A DNA stretch of 64,000 nt from assembly GCF_009765275.1 (NCBI RefSeq), contig NZ_VOPH01000004.1, positions 186,001 through 250,000 of the forward strand, given 5' to 3'. Shown piece after piece: positions 16,420 to 24,652 of this stretch. Position numbers and translations under genes: made by a program. The stretch is from Chachezhania sediminis (GTDB lineage Bacteria > Pseudomonadota > Alphaproteobacteria > Rhodobacterales > Rhodobacteraceae). The notes beneath the pieces are model-generated. The model made no database searches. It saw nothing but the letters and a program-made list of their open reading frames with translations, and had not been told where the DNA came from. The number at the start of each line of letters is the position of its first letter. Positions within the stretch are counted from its first letter, which is position 1.

Positions 16420-17361
16420 TCAGTACCGCGACAGGCGTTCGGTCAGAAGCGTGAAGAACCCGTCGGCATCCACGTCCTTGATGAAAAGCGCATTGGCCTT
16501 GCGGTCGGTCACGCGCCACCAGTCCGCGACCGTCATGCCCAGCGTCAGTTCGGACCCGGTCTCGATCTCGACATTGATTTCGCGCCCCGAGAAAAGGTCG
16601 GGCTCCAGAAGCCAGGCGATGACGCAGGGGTCGTGCAGGGGCGCGCCGTTCGATCCGTATTTCTCCTTGTCGAAACGTTCGAAGAAATCGGTCATCTCGG
16701 CCACGGCGATGCCGGCGGGGGTGCCCAGTGCGCGGAAGGCATCGTTCCGTTCGGCGGTGACCAGCGCCTTGTGGGTCACGTCCAGCGGCAGGACCACGAT
16801 GGGCACGCCGGACGCGAAGACGATCTTCGCGGCCTCGGGATCCACATAGATGTTGAACTCGGCCGTTGGGGTGATGTTTCCGACCTCGAAATAGGCGCCG
16901 CCCATCATGACGATCTGCTTGATCCGGCCGGCGATGTCGGGCGCGCGGTCCAGCGCCACGGCGACATTGGTCAGGGGGCCAAGGGTGCAGAGCGTGACGG
17001 TGCCCGCATCGTGGGCGCGCAGCGTGTCGATCAGGACGTCGACCGAATGTCCGTCCGACAGCGGCATGACCGGGTCGGGCAGGGTGGGCCCGTCCAGTCC
17101 GGTCTTGCCGTGGACATGTTCCGCGGTGATCAGCTTGCGTGCGATGGGGGCGTCACAGCCGGCGTGGACGGGAATGTCGGTCCGGCCCGCCAGTTCGCAG
17201 ATGATGCGCGCGTTCTTGGACGTCAGATCCAGCGGCACGTTGCCCGCGACCGTGGTGATGGCCAGCACCTCCAGCTCCTCGGGGCTCGCCAGGGCCAGCA
17301 GGATGGCCACGGCGTCGTCCTGGCCGGGATCGGTGTCGATGATGATCTTCTGGGGGGACAT
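16420..17361 (-). CDS. Inosine/uridine-preferring nucleoside hydrolase
   Basis: 313 residues from the ATG at 17361 (GGAG nine bases upstream); the open frame upstream is low-quality sequence across repeats. The N-terminal Ca2+-binding motif DTDPGQDDAVAI at 9-20 is the hallmark of the IUNH family, which cleaves the N-glycosidic bond of ribonucleosides to free base and ribose for salvage. Further marks are TVAGNVPLDLTSKNA, CTLGPLTNVAVAL, MMGGAYFEVGNITPTAEFN and, near the C-terminus, HDPCVIAWLL with the catalytic-site aspartate. Base preference cannot be told. Three palindromic repeats separate it from mazG. Confidence 0.92.
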   Translation of the reverse strand: MSPQKIIIDTDPGQDDAVAILLALASPEELEVLAITTVAGNVPLDLTSKNARIICELAGRTDIPVHAGCDAPIARKLITAEHVHGKTGLDGPTLPDPVMPLSDGHSVDVLIDTLRAHDAGTVTLCTLGPLTNVAVALDRAPDIAGRIKQIVMMGGAYFEVGNITPTAEFNIYVDPEAAKIVFASGVPIVVLPLDVTHKALVTAERNDAFRALGTPAGIAVAEMTDFFERFDKEKYGSNGAPLHDPCVIAWLLEPDLFSGREINVEIETGSELTLGMTVADWWRVTDRKANALFIKDVDADGFFTLLTERLSRY

Positions 17362-17475
17362 GGGGACTCCGTGATTTTGGCGGCAGAGTGGATCGGCGAC
17401 CGGGGGCTGTCCAGAGGTGGCAGGTCGCGGTTGCGGATGTGGCGGTCGGGCGGGGACTGGACGGGGGCCGGAGAC

Positions 17476-17678
17476 GGTGCGTGCCAGGCACGCACCCTGC
17501 GGGTGGCTTTGCCGGCGCGGGGGAAACGGGTCAAGGGGCCGGCCAGATGGACCAGCCCGTCGGGTGCGTGCCTGGCACGTATCGTCTTCCCGTCGAGCCC
17601 GCCCGGACGCGATCAGGTGCAACAGATCGGACCGACCGCCTGAACCAACGCGTAGGGTGCGTGCTCTGCACGCACCGT
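17476..17678. repeat. Cluster of three palindromic repeats (GGTGCGTGC type)
   Basis: Three copies of a palindrome in the gap 17362-17695: GGTGCGTGC-CAG-GCACGCACC arms at 17476-17496, a partly degraded copy around GTGCCTGGCAC at 17562-17583, and GGTGCGTGC-TCT-GCACGCACC at 17656-17676. They belong to the same family as the palindromes near 39, 41 and 62.8 kb, whose arms end in GTGG/CCAC instead of GTGC/GCAC. The rest of this gap carries no gene. Confidence 0.8.
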
Positions 17679-17695
17679 AACCCGTCCGCACCTGC

Positions 17696-18520
17696 CTAGC
17701 CTTTCGCCGCCTTCTCCTGGGCCTTCACGGCATCCCAGAGCGCGTCCATCTCCTCCAGCGTACTCTCGTCCGGAGTACGACCCTCGGCGGCCAGGCGCGC
17801 CTCGACCCCGGCGAAGCGGCGGGTGAACTTGGCATTGGTGCGGCGCAGCGCCTGTTCGGGTTCCACCCCCAGGTGACGGCCCAGGTTCACCATGACGAAG
17901 AGGAGGTCTCCGAATTCCTCCTCGATCTCGTCCGGGCCCAGGGTGTCACGGGCCTCGACCAGTTCCTGCGCTTCCTCGGCGACCTTGGCCAGCACATTGC
18001 CGGCCGACGGCCAGTCGAAGCCCACCCGCGCGGCGCGGCGTTGCAGCTTGTAGGCGCGCAGGAGCGCGGGAAGGTTGCCGGCCACGCCGTCCAGCGCGCC
18101 CTGCTGCGCCTTGCCGGCGCGTTCGGCAGCCTTGATCTGTTCCCAGTCGGCCGTCTGCTGGTCGGCCGACTTGTCCCGCGATTCGTCGCCGAAGATATGG
18201 GGATGGCGCGCGACCATCTTGTCGGACACGGCCTTGACAACCGAATTGAAGGTAAAGCGGCCGTCTTCGGTTCCCATCTGGGTGAAATAGACTGTCTGCA
18301 GCAGCAGATCGCCCAGCTCGCCCTCCAGGTCGGCCCAGTCCTGCCGTTCGATCGCGTCGGCCACTTCATAGGCTTCCTCGATCGTGTAGGGGGCGATGGT
18401 GGCGTAGGTCTGTTCGATGTCCCAGGGGCAACCGGTCTGCGGGTCGCGCAACCTGCGCATGATTTCCAGAAGGCGGTCGATTCCGTCCTCCATATCGTGG
18501 ATCGGGTCGCGATCAGGCAT
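17696..18520 (-). CDS. mazG: Nucleoside triphosphate pyrophosphohydrolase MazG
   Basis: 274 residues, full length for the two-domain MazG. It hydrolyses (d)NTPs to monophosphate and pyrophosphate, a house-cleaning role. Both MazG helices with metal-binding acidic residues are visible: EEAYEVADAIER with ELEGELGDLLLQ near residues 48-75, and the second copy EEAQELVEARD with EEFGDLLFVMVNLGRHL near 175-210. CPWDIEQTYATIAPYTIEEA near the N-terminus is characteristic. GAGAGG lies eight bases before the ATG, inside an arm of a potential stem. Divergent from the ureohydrolase pair. Confidence 0.95.
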   Translation of the reverse strand: MPDRDPIHDMEDGIDRLLEIMRRLRDPQTGCPWDIEQTYATIAPYTIEEAYEVADAIERQDWADLEGELGDLLLQTVYFTQMGTEDGRFTFNSVVKAVSDKMVARHPHIFGDESRDKSADQQTADWEQIKAAERAGKAQQGALDGVAGNLPALLRAYKLQRRAARVGFDWPSAGNVLAKVAEEAQELVEARDTLGPDEIEEEFGDLLFVMVNLGRHLGVEPEQALRRTNAKFTRRFAGVEARLAAEGRTPDESTLEEMDALWDAVKAQEKAAKG

Positions 18521-18528
18521 TGCGGCGG

Positions 18529-18625
18529 CCTCTCGGTCGGTGTCAGAGTGGGGGGCGAACGGTGCCGACCTGACCGCAACCGGCAGGCAGAGTCCAGCCC
18601 GGCCAGGACGGCACCGGCCGAGAGG
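18529..18625. promoter_or_regulatory. Long-range stem covering the mazG ribosome binding site
   Basis: CCTCTCGGTCGGTG (18529-18542) and CACCGGCCGAGAGG (18612-18625) are complementary over 14 bases with one wobble. The first arm contains the mazG Shine-Dalgarno read on the minus strand (GAGAGG). In mazG mRNA 13 of 14 positions pair. Confidence 0.5.
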
Positions 18626-18681
18626 GGAAGGGTCGTCCTGCGGGGGCAGGTGGCCCGTCGTTGTGCAAAGCCGCGGGGGCT

Positions 18682-18744
18682 GGGCAGACGTCCTTTCGAC
18701 CGTCTCCCACCCGCCCGCCCCGACGCTCGAAAGGACGTCTGCCC
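18682..18744 (+). promoter_or_regulatory. Very long hairpin ending two bases before the ureohydrolase start codon
   Basis: GGGCAGACGTCCTTTCGA (18682-18699) and TCGAAAGGACGTCTGCCC (18727-18744) are perfectly complementary over 18 bp. After one C-C mismatch, CGTC/GACG (18701-18704/18722-18725) extends the stem, leaving a 17-base C-rich loop. The only Shine-Dalgarno-like sequence of the downstream gene, AAGGAC (18731-18736), is buried in the 3' arm. On mRNA this would block initiation unless opened. Confidence 0.75.
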
Positions 18745-18746
18745 GG

Positions 18747-19709
18747 ATGGGACTGGAAGATGCTAAGAACCAGGTCGATCAGGCCTTCATGCGCCGCGAC
18801 CCCAAGGGCCGCAGTTTCGAAAACACCTTCGGGGGCGCCACGTCGTTCCTGCGTTGCCGCTACACGAAGGATCTGACCGGGGTCGACATCGCCGTCACGG
18901 GCGTGCCTTTCGACCAGGCGGTGACGAACCGGCCCGGCACGCGGCTGGGCCCGCGCGCGATCCGCGAGGCATCGGCCCTGCAATCGCCCGACCAGCCCTA
19001 TGGCTGGGATTTCGACGCGCTGGAGGAATTCACGGTCGTCGATTACGGCGACCTGGCCTTCGACTATGCCAATGTCCCGGCCTTTCCGGATACGCTGACG
19101 TCCCATATCGGCGGGATCCTGAGCGCCGGCGCGGCCAGCGTGGTGCTGGGGGGCGATCATTACATCAGCTTCCCGATCCTTAAGGCCTATGCCGAAAGGT
19201 TCGGGCCGATGGCGCTGATCCATTTCGACGCCCATTCCGACACCTGGGCCGATGACGACATGACCCGGATCGACCACGGCACCATGTTCTACAAGGCGGT
19301 GAAGACTGGCATCGTGGACCCGGCGAAGTCGATCCAGATCGGGATCCGCACGCACAATCCGGATCCCTTGGGCGTTCATACCATCGACGCGCGGTCCGTG
19401 CACGAGATGGGGCCGGCGGCCGTCGTGGCCAAGGCAAAGGAGATCGTCGGCGATCATCCCGTCTATGTCACCTTCGACATCGATGCGCTGGACCCGGCCT
19501 TCGCGCCCGGCACCGGCACGCCGGTCTGGGGCGGCCTGACATCCTGGCAGGCGGCGGCGATGCTGCGGGGCCTGGCGGGCATCAACATCCGCGGCGGCGA
19601 TATCGTCGAGGTCTCGCCCCCCTTCGACACGACCGGCGCCACCGCCATTGCCGGTGCCCATGTCGCCACGGAACTCGTCCAGCTGATCGGGGCGAGGATG
19701 CGCGGATGA
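18747..19709 (+). CDS. speB: Ureohydrolase, agmatinase/SpeB family (first copy)
   Basis: 320 residues, Mn2+-dependent arginase/agmatinase fold. Metal ligands are visible as GGDHYISF, FDAHSDTW, and FDIDALDPAFAPGTGTPVWGG; TNRPGTRLGPRAIREAS is the family N-terminal motif. The reaction releases urea from a guanidino compound; agmatine to putrescine is the best guess, with guanidinobutyrate as an alternative. The start MGLEDAKNQVDQAF matches the usual N-terminus of rhodobacterial homologues. An upstream in-frame extension exists but runs antisense to mazG. It overlaps the second ureohydrolase by four bases (ATGA). A long hairpin abuts its start codon. Confidence 0.9.
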   Translation: MGLEDAKNQVDQAFMRRDPKGRSFENTFGGATSFLRCRYTKDLTGVDIAVTGVPFDQAVTNRPGTRLGPRAIREASALQSPDQPYGWDFDALEEFTVVDYGDLAFDYANVPAFPDTLTSHIGGILSAGAASVVLGGDHYISFPILKAYAERFGPMALIHFDAHSDTWADDDMTRIDHGTMFYKAVKTGIVDPAKSIQIGIRTHNPDPLGVHTIDARSVHEMGPAAVVAKAKEIVGDHPVYVTFDIDALDPAFAPGTGTPVWGGLTSWQAAAMLRGLAGINIRGGDIVEVSPPFDTTGATAIAGAHVATELVQLIGARMRG

Positions 19710-20686
19710 CGGCAAGAAACCAGCCGATCAGCGGCAACGACCTGGCCAGGTTTTCCGGGCCCAACACCTTCATGCGGCTGCCGCAGGCCAACACGCTCGA
19801 CGGGCTGGACGTGGCGTTCCTTGGGATCCCGTCGGATATCGGGACCTCGTGGCGGTCGGGCACGCGCTTCGGGCCCAAGCAGATCCGCGCCGAAAGCGCG
19901 ATGATCCGGCCCTACAACATGTTCACCGGCGCCGCGCCCTTCGACAGCCTGAACATCGCCGATATCGGCGATCTGGCGATCAACACGTTTTCCCTGCCGC
20001 AGACGCTGCAGATCATCGAAGAAAGCTATGATGCGATCCTGGCCCATGATGTGATCCCGATGGCGATGGGGGGCGATCATTCGATCACCCTGCCGATCCT
20101 GCGGGCGATGGCGAAAAAGCACGGGCCCATGGCAGTGATCCACATCGACGCCCATGCCGACGTCAACGACGAGATGTTCGGCGAGCGCGAGACCCACGGC
20201 ACCGTCTTCCGACGCGCGTACGAGGAAGGGTTGCTGATCCCCGACAAGGTCTACCAGATCGGGATCCGCGGCTCGGGTTACGGCCCCGAAGACTTTGCCG
20301 AAGCACGGTCCTGGGGGTTCCAGCAGTTCCAGGCCAATGCGCTGTGGAATCGCGACCTTGGGCCGCTGGGGTCCGAAATCCGGCGCGATATCGGCCGCCG
20401 GCCGGTCTATATCAGCTATGACATCGACAGTCTGGACCCGGCCTATGCGCCCGGCACCGGCACGCCGGAAATCGGCGGGCTGACCACGGGGCAGGCGCTG
20501 TCGCTGATACAGGCGCTGCGCGGCATTTACGTGAAAGGCTGCGATCTGGTCGAGGTGTCGCCGCCCTACGATTCCATGGGCACGACGGCGCTGACCGGGG
20601 CGAACCTGCTGTTCGAAATGCTGTGCATCCTGCAGCACGTGGAAATCCACCACTTCCCTGCCGCGCCCAAGGGCGAAACCAAATAG
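19706..20686 (+). CDS. Ureohydrolase, agmatinase/guanidinobutyrase family (second copy)
   Basis: 326 residues. Metal-site motifs are GGDHSITLP, IHIDAHADVND and SYDIDSLDPAYAPGTGTPEIGG, with GIPSDIGTSWRSGTRFGPKQIR at the N-terminus. It shares the fold of the preceding gene, but the metal motifs differ in detail (SI versus YI, ADVN versus SDTW), so it is not a recent duplicate; a split of substrates, such as agmatine and 4-guanidinobutyrate or a similar guanidino acid, is plausible. Translation is coupled to the first copy through ATGA. The C-terminus has a short tail (HHFPAAPKGETK) beyond the domain. Confidence 0.9.
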   Translation: MTARNQPISGNDLARFSGPNTFMRLPQANTLDGLDVAFLGIPSDIGTSWRSGTRFGPKQIRAESAMIRPYNMFTGAAPFDSLNIADIGDLAINTFSLPQTLQIIEESYDAILAHDVIPMAMGGDHSITLPILRAMAKKHGPMAVIHIDAHADVNDEMFGERETHGTVFRRAYEEGLLIPDKVYQIGIRGSGYGPEDFAEARSWGFQQFQANALWNRDLGPLGSEIRRDIGRRPVYISYDIDSLDPAYAPGTGTPEIGGLTTGQALSLIQALRGIYVKGCDLVEVSPPYDSMGTTALTGANLLFEMLCILQHVEIHHFPAAPKGETK

Positions 20687-20801
20687 GCGCAGCGACGACC
20701 GGACGCAGCGGTTTCCACGGCCCTCCCGGGGCATGCTGACCCTGGCGCATGTCGTGTCGGGGAAGGACGGTCTGTACAGGGCCGCAGGGGAAACGCGTGG
20801 G

Positions 20802-21215
20802 ATGAGAACGGTCTTGATGATCCTGTTCGTAGTGATTGTGCTGGTTGTCGTGGCGTTGGGCTATATCCGCCTGGCGCCCAGTGACGTGTCGCTTTGGGAC
20901 GAACCGCTGGATATCTCGCAGGACGAGGATCTGCCGGGCGGGGTGAAGCGTGTGGTCGAAACCGGGCCGGACGGACTGGCGAAGCTGGATGCCGTCGCGA
21001 TGGCCACGGCGCGCACGACGCGGCTGGCCGGATCGGTGGCGGCGGGGCGGATCACCTGGATCACCCGCACGAAAGTGATTGGTTTTCCCGATTACACCAC
21101 GGCCCAGCAGGACGGGGACAAGCTGATGATCTACGGCCGGCTGCGTTTCGGCAAGTCAGACCTTGGCGTGAACCGCGCCCGCGTCGACGGGTGGATCGAC
21201 CGGATCGAGTTCTGA
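20802..21215 (+). CDS. DUF1499 family membrane-anchored protein
   Basis: 137 residues starting MRTVLMILFVVIVLVVVALG, an N-terminal membrane anchor, followed by a soluble domain (DGLAKLDAVAMATARTTRLAG, ITWITRTKVIGFPDYTTAQ, RLRFGKSDLGVNRARVDGW) that matches the DUF1499 pattern, in particular the FPDY and DxGvNRxRV stretches. Family function unknown. Its last 60 bases overlap, tail to tail, the small secreted-protein gene on the other strand. Confidence 0.85.
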   Translation: MRTVLMILFVVIVLVVVALGYIRLAPSDVSLWDEPLDISQDEDLPGGVKRVVETGPDGLAKLDAVAMATARTTRLAGSVAAGRITWITRTKVIGFPDYTTAQQDGDKLMIYGRLRFGKSDLGVNRARVDGWIDRIEF

Positions 21216-21446
21216 CGAGACACAGCCATCCTGGATCTCGCGCCACATCGGGACGTTCAGCGACATCTGGCACTGTGCGATGAAGGCGCGCCCGTCGACC
21301 CGCAGGCAGGAATATTCGCCCAGTTCGACCCGCGCGCCCTGACGGTCGGTGCAATAGCAGTCCTGAACCTTGCCCCCGGGGCCGACCACGTCGGACAGGG
21401 CGGGCGTTGCCAGAACAAGAAGAAGGGGCAGGGCTGTTATCCTCAT
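21156..21446 (-). CDS. Small secreted cysteine-rich protein
   Basis: 96 residues with a signal peptide (MRITALPLLLVLATPALS, cleavage near 18). The mature part has five cysteines in the order CYC, YSCLRVDG, AQCQMSLN and DGCVSS, and MSLNVPMWREIQDGC near the end looks like a conserved motif; I recall similar short proteins in other Rhodobacterales without function. The 3' end overlaps the DUF1499 gene by 60 bases in convergent orientation, a compact arrangement that needs confirmation by conservation. Confidence 0.65.
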   Translation of the reverse strand: MRITALPLLLVLATPALSDVVGPGGKVQDCYCTDRQGARVELGEYSCLRVDGRAFIAQCQMSLNVPMWREIQDGCVSSELDPVDPPVDAGAVHAKV

Positions 21447-21507
21447 GATTGCAGGTTAGCACGGTCGGGCGCTTGACCAAAGCGTTTTGATGGGGGAAGC
21501 ACCGCCA

Positions 21508-22566
21508 ATGATCCCTACGGACCGACTCGATCAGATCACCCAGCGCTTCGAATATCTCGAAGCGGCGATGGCTGCGGCCAGCGGCAGCGAAATCGCGGCC
21601 CTGGCGCGCGAATATTCCGACCTGAAGCCCGTGGTCGAACAGATCGCGCTGTGGCGCCGTCTGCAATCCGACCTGGCCGAAGCGCAGGCGATGCTGGCCG
21701 ATCCCGACATGAAGGAACTGGCCGAGGAAGAACTGCCCCAGTTGCGCGCCCGCCTGCCCGAGGCGGAACACGCCCTGCAACTGGCGCTTCTGCCCAAGGA
21801 CGAGGCCGATGCACGCCCCGCCATGCTGGAGATCCGGCCCGGCACCGGGGGCGAGGAGGCGGCGCTTTTCGCGTCCGACCTTCTGCGCATGTACCAGCGC
21901 TATGCCGAAGACCACGGCTGGCGGTTCGAAGTGATCGAGGAACAGGCGACCGAACTGGGCGGCATCAAGGATGTCGTGGTTCACGTGACCGGCGAAAACG
22001 TCTTTGCCCGGCTGAAATACGAAAGCGGTGTCCATCGCGTCCAGCGGGTGCCGGCCACCGAAAGCGGCGGGCGGATCCATACCTCGGCCGCCACCGTGGC
22101 GGTCCTGCCGGAGGCGCAGGAGGTCGACATCCAGATCAATGCGAACGACATCCGGATCGACACGATGCGTTCGTCTGGTGCCGGCGGGCAGCACGTGAAC
22201 ACGACCGACTCCGCTGTGCGTATAACGCACATTCCGTCGGGCATCGTCGTGACCAGTTCGGAAAAGTCCCAGCACCGCAACCGCGAGATCGCGATGCAGG
22301 TCCTGCGGACCCGACTTTACGACATGGAACGCCAGAAGGTCGACAGCGCGCGATCTGCCGACCGCGCTTCGCAGGTCGGTTCGGGCGACCGCTCGGAACG
22401 CATCCGGACCTACAACTTCCCCCAGGGCCGGATGACCGATCACCGGATCAACCTGACGCTCTACAAGCTGGACCAGGTGATGCAGGGCGACCTGGACGAG
22501 GTGATCGACGCGCTGACCGCCGACGACCAGTCGCGCATGCTGGCGGAGATGGGGCAGGGCGCGTGA
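21508..22566 (+). CDS. prfA: Peptide chain release factor 1
   Basis: 352 residues, normal for RF1. It recognises UAA and UAG and triggers hydrolysis of peptidyl-tRNA. The catalytic GGQ is in [19 protein letters not shown]; the anticodon-like stop recognition region holds [16 protein letters not shown]. The ATG at 21508 has GGGGGAA nine bases upstream; a TTG-ATG pair further up would add seven residues. It overlaps prmC by four bases (GTGA), matching the job of PrmC, which methylates the GGQ glutamine of RF1. Confidence 0.96.
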   Translation: MIPTDRLDQITQRFEYLEAAMAAASGSEIAALAREYSDLKPVVEQIALWRRLQSDLAEAQAMLADPDMKELAEEELPQLRARLPEAEHALQLALLPKDEADARPAMLEIRPGTGGEEAALFASDLLRMYQRYAEDHGWRFEVIEEQATELGGIKDVVVHVTGENVFARLKYESGVHRVQRVPATESGGRIHTSAATVAVLPEAQEVDIQINANDIRIDTMRSSGAGGQHVNTTDSAVRITHIPSGIVVTSSEKSQHRNREIAMQVLRTRLYDMERQKVDSARSADRASQVGSGDRSERIRTYNFPQGRMTDHRINLTLYKLDQVMQGDLDEVIDALTADDQSRMLAEMGQGA

Positions 22567-23399
22567 CCGCGGCAGAAGCGCTGGCCGCGGCCGCCGCAAG
22601 GCTGCGCGCGGCGGGCGTGCCCGATCCGGTCCGCGATGCGCGCAGGCTTCTGGCCCATGCCGCCCGGATCGACGCGGCGCGGATCACCCTGATCGCCCCG
22701 GATCCGCTGGACCCCGCCATCGCCGAACGGTTCGGCCATCTGGTCGGCTTGCGCGAAACCCGCGTGCCGGTGTCGCAGATCGTGGGCGAACGCCAGTTCT
22801 ATGGCCGCACCTTCGCCATCAGCGGCGACGTGCTGGATCCAAGGCCGGAAACGGAGACCCTGATCGAATGCGCCCTGGCAGAACCCTTTGCCCGGGTGCT
22901 GGATTTGGGCACGGGGTCGGGCTGCATCCTTGTGACGCTTCTGGCCGAAAGGCCCGACGCGGTGGGCCTGGGCGTCGATCTGTCGGAAGCCGCGTGTTTC
23001 CAGGCCTCGGCCAATGTCGTCCGGCACGAACTGACATGGCGCGCGCAGATCCGGCAAATGGACTGGTACGGCGGCCAAGGCCAGACCTATGACCTGATCG
23101 TGTCGAACCCGCCCTATATCGCCGAGAACGAGATGGCGGGGCTGGACCCCGAGGTGCGCCTGTTCGAGCCGGCCATGGCCCTGACCGATTTCGGCGACGG
23201 GCTGGGGGCGTATCGCGCCATCGCGGCCGGGGCATCCGCGCACCTGGAACCCGGCGGGCGGCTGATCGTCGAGATCGGGCCGACGCAAGGGGCGGCGGTG
23301 TCCGCGCTGATGGAGGCGGCGGGGCTGACGGGGATACAGGTGATCGCCGATCTGGACGGCCGCGACCGGGTGGTGCTCGGACGGCACAACCCTGCATAA
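22563..23399 (+). CDS. prmC: Release factor glutamine methyltransferase
   Basis: 278 residues starting at a GTG that overlaps the prfA stop codon. It transfers a methyl group from SAM to the glutamine of the GGQ motif in release factors. The catalytic NPPY motif is in [12 protein letters not shown]; the SAM loop is [16 protein letters not shown] helical N-terminal domain and [19 protein letters not shown], with [11 protein letters not shown], are typical. Translationally coupled to its substrate gene prfA. Confidence 0.95.
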   Translation: MTAAEALAAAAARLRAAGVPDPVRDARRLLAHAARIDAARITLIAPDPLDPAIAERFGHLVGLRETRVPVSQIVGERQFYGRTFAISGDVLDPRPETETLIECALAEPFARVLDLGTGSGCILVTLLAERPDAVGLGVDLSEAACFQASANVVRHELTWRAQIRQMDWYGGQGQTYDLIVSNPPYIAENEMAGLDPEVRLFEPAMALTDFGDGLGAYRAIAAGASAHLEPGGRLIVEIGPTQGAAVSALMEAAGLTGIQVIADLDGRDRVVLGRHNPA

Positions 23400-23643
23400 A
23401 CTCGGCGTGATCACCTCAATTAGAGCGAAAAAACGCAATAGCGGCCCAATCTGCCCCTTGTATGGGGGCGCAAGTCGTGTTTATTCCATTGGTGTCGCCA
23501 GCAACTGGATGCCGGGGAACGGTCGACGACCATCCTGCGCACCGGGCGACGCCAAGCCAGAAAAAGTCGACGGACCGACAGAATCGCACGGATGAGGCGC
23601 ATCCGGTCCGAACGGCAGCGAAGACAAGGCTCTCTTTAGCGAT

Positions 23644-24402
23644 ATGAGATCGTCCAAATCACGTACGCGGTCGAAGTCGAACCGCAACCGTCCCTCCGGC
23701 GGCAACGTCGTTAACCGCGTTTTCGACAGCTCGGGTCCGGAAGGCAAGGTGCGCGGCACGCCGCAGCAGATCATAGACAAGTACAACCAGCTGGCCCGTG
23801 ACGCCCAGCTGGCCAATGACCGGGTTGCCACGGAAAACTTCCAGCAGCACGCCGAACATTACCTGCGCATGCTGAGCGAGGCCCAGCGCGAGCAGGACCA
23901 GCGCCGGGAAGAGCAGGAGCGGCAGAACCGCGACCGCCAGGCCGAACGCGACCGCGATCGTGATCGCGACCGTTCCAACAACAACCGGCAGGACCGCGAC
24001 CCGTCGCAACAGAACCAGCCGCAGCAGCACCAGCCGCAAGGCGGACAGCAGCCGCAATCCGGCCCGCAGGAGCAACCTGCACCGGAAGCCGATGCCGTGA
24101 CCGACGCAGCACCCGCACCCGTCCGCGAAGACCCGGTGCAGCAGGGATCCTTTGCGCTGGACGTGGTGGATGCCGGTGATGCCTCCGACAGCGACAGCAA
24201 CCTGGTCGAGACCCCGGAAACCGCGCCGAAACCGGCCCGGAAGCCGCGCAAGAAGCCCGCGCCGAAGCCGAAGGCCGAAGGCGCCGAAGCCTCGGCCGAC
24301 GTGGTTCCGATGCCGGCCAAGGAAAAGCCGGCCCGCACGCGCGCGCCCCGGAAACCTGCCGCCGACGTGGACAGCAACTCGTCGCCCGACGCGGCCGAGT
24401 AA
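23644..24402 (+). CDS. DUF4167 domain protein
   Basis: 252 residues. The conserved part is the N-terminal 80 residues: basic start MRSSKSRTRSKSNRNRP, then NRVFDSSGPEGKVRGTPQQI and YNQLARDAQLANDRVATENF with QHAEHYLRML, which is the DUF4167 signature of alphaproteobacteria. After it come a Glu/Arg coiled stretch, an RD repeat, a Gln/Pro-rich region and a Lys/Pro/Ala-rich tail, all likely disordered. The overall charge pattern suggests nucleic-acid or envelope association, but no role is established. Upstream, 23400-23643 has no gene; a weak promoter-like pair TTGTAT/TTATTC sits near 23457-23485. Confidence 0.88.
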   Translation: MRSSKSRTRSKSNRNRPSGGNVVNRVFDSSGPEGKVRGTPQQIIDKYNQLARDAQLANDRVATENFQQHAEHYLRMLSEAQREQDQRREEQERQNRDRQAERDRDRDRDRSNNNRQDRDPSQQNQPQQHQPQGGQQPQSGPQEQPAPEADAVTDAAPAPVREDPVQQGSFALDVVDAGDASDSDSNLVETPETAPKPARKPRKKPAPKPKAEGAEASADVVPMPAKEKPARTRAPRKPAADVDSNSSPDAAE

Positions 24403-24428
24403 TCCTTTTCTCCGGACATGCAGTCGGT

Positions 24429-24563
24429 CCGGGCCCCAGGGCCCGGCATCCGGCGCTTCACGTGGCATTCAGACCGAGGTGAAGCGCATCGGGCCGGAAG
24501 TCGGCCCATCCCCTTCAGACATGAATGCCCGTGGAATGACCGTGCCGGGACCTTTGGTCCGGG
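24429..24563. other. Structured intergenic region with four hairpins
   Basis: Between the convergent DUF4167 gene and rsmA lie CCGGGC/GCCCGG (24429-24446), GCGCTTCAC/GTGAAGCGC (24453-24461 with 24479-24487), GGGCCG/CGGCCC (24491-24507) and GGACC/GGTCC (24551-24563). None has a T-run. They may be a bidirectional termination zone or a small structured RNA. Confidence 0.45.
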
Positions 24564-24652
24564 GATTTGTCGTGCATGACGACCGCCCGCAGCGCTGATG
24601 CGCACGGACAGGGCCGGGTCATTATGATCGTGTCAGGCTGGGCCCCGGACGG

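Noticed and set aside
18521-18746. A guanidine riboswitch before the ureohydrolase genes
   Set aside because: The hairpin loops lack the ACGR motif of the guanidine-II class, and the conserved cores of classes I and III are not recognisable; the long perfect stem is different from any of them.
23641-24402. DUF4167 gene as a mere low-complexity frame
   Set aside because: Rejected as an artefact reading: the N-terminal 80 residues match the conserved alphaproteobacterial domain well, so the gene is kept as real despite the repetitive tail.
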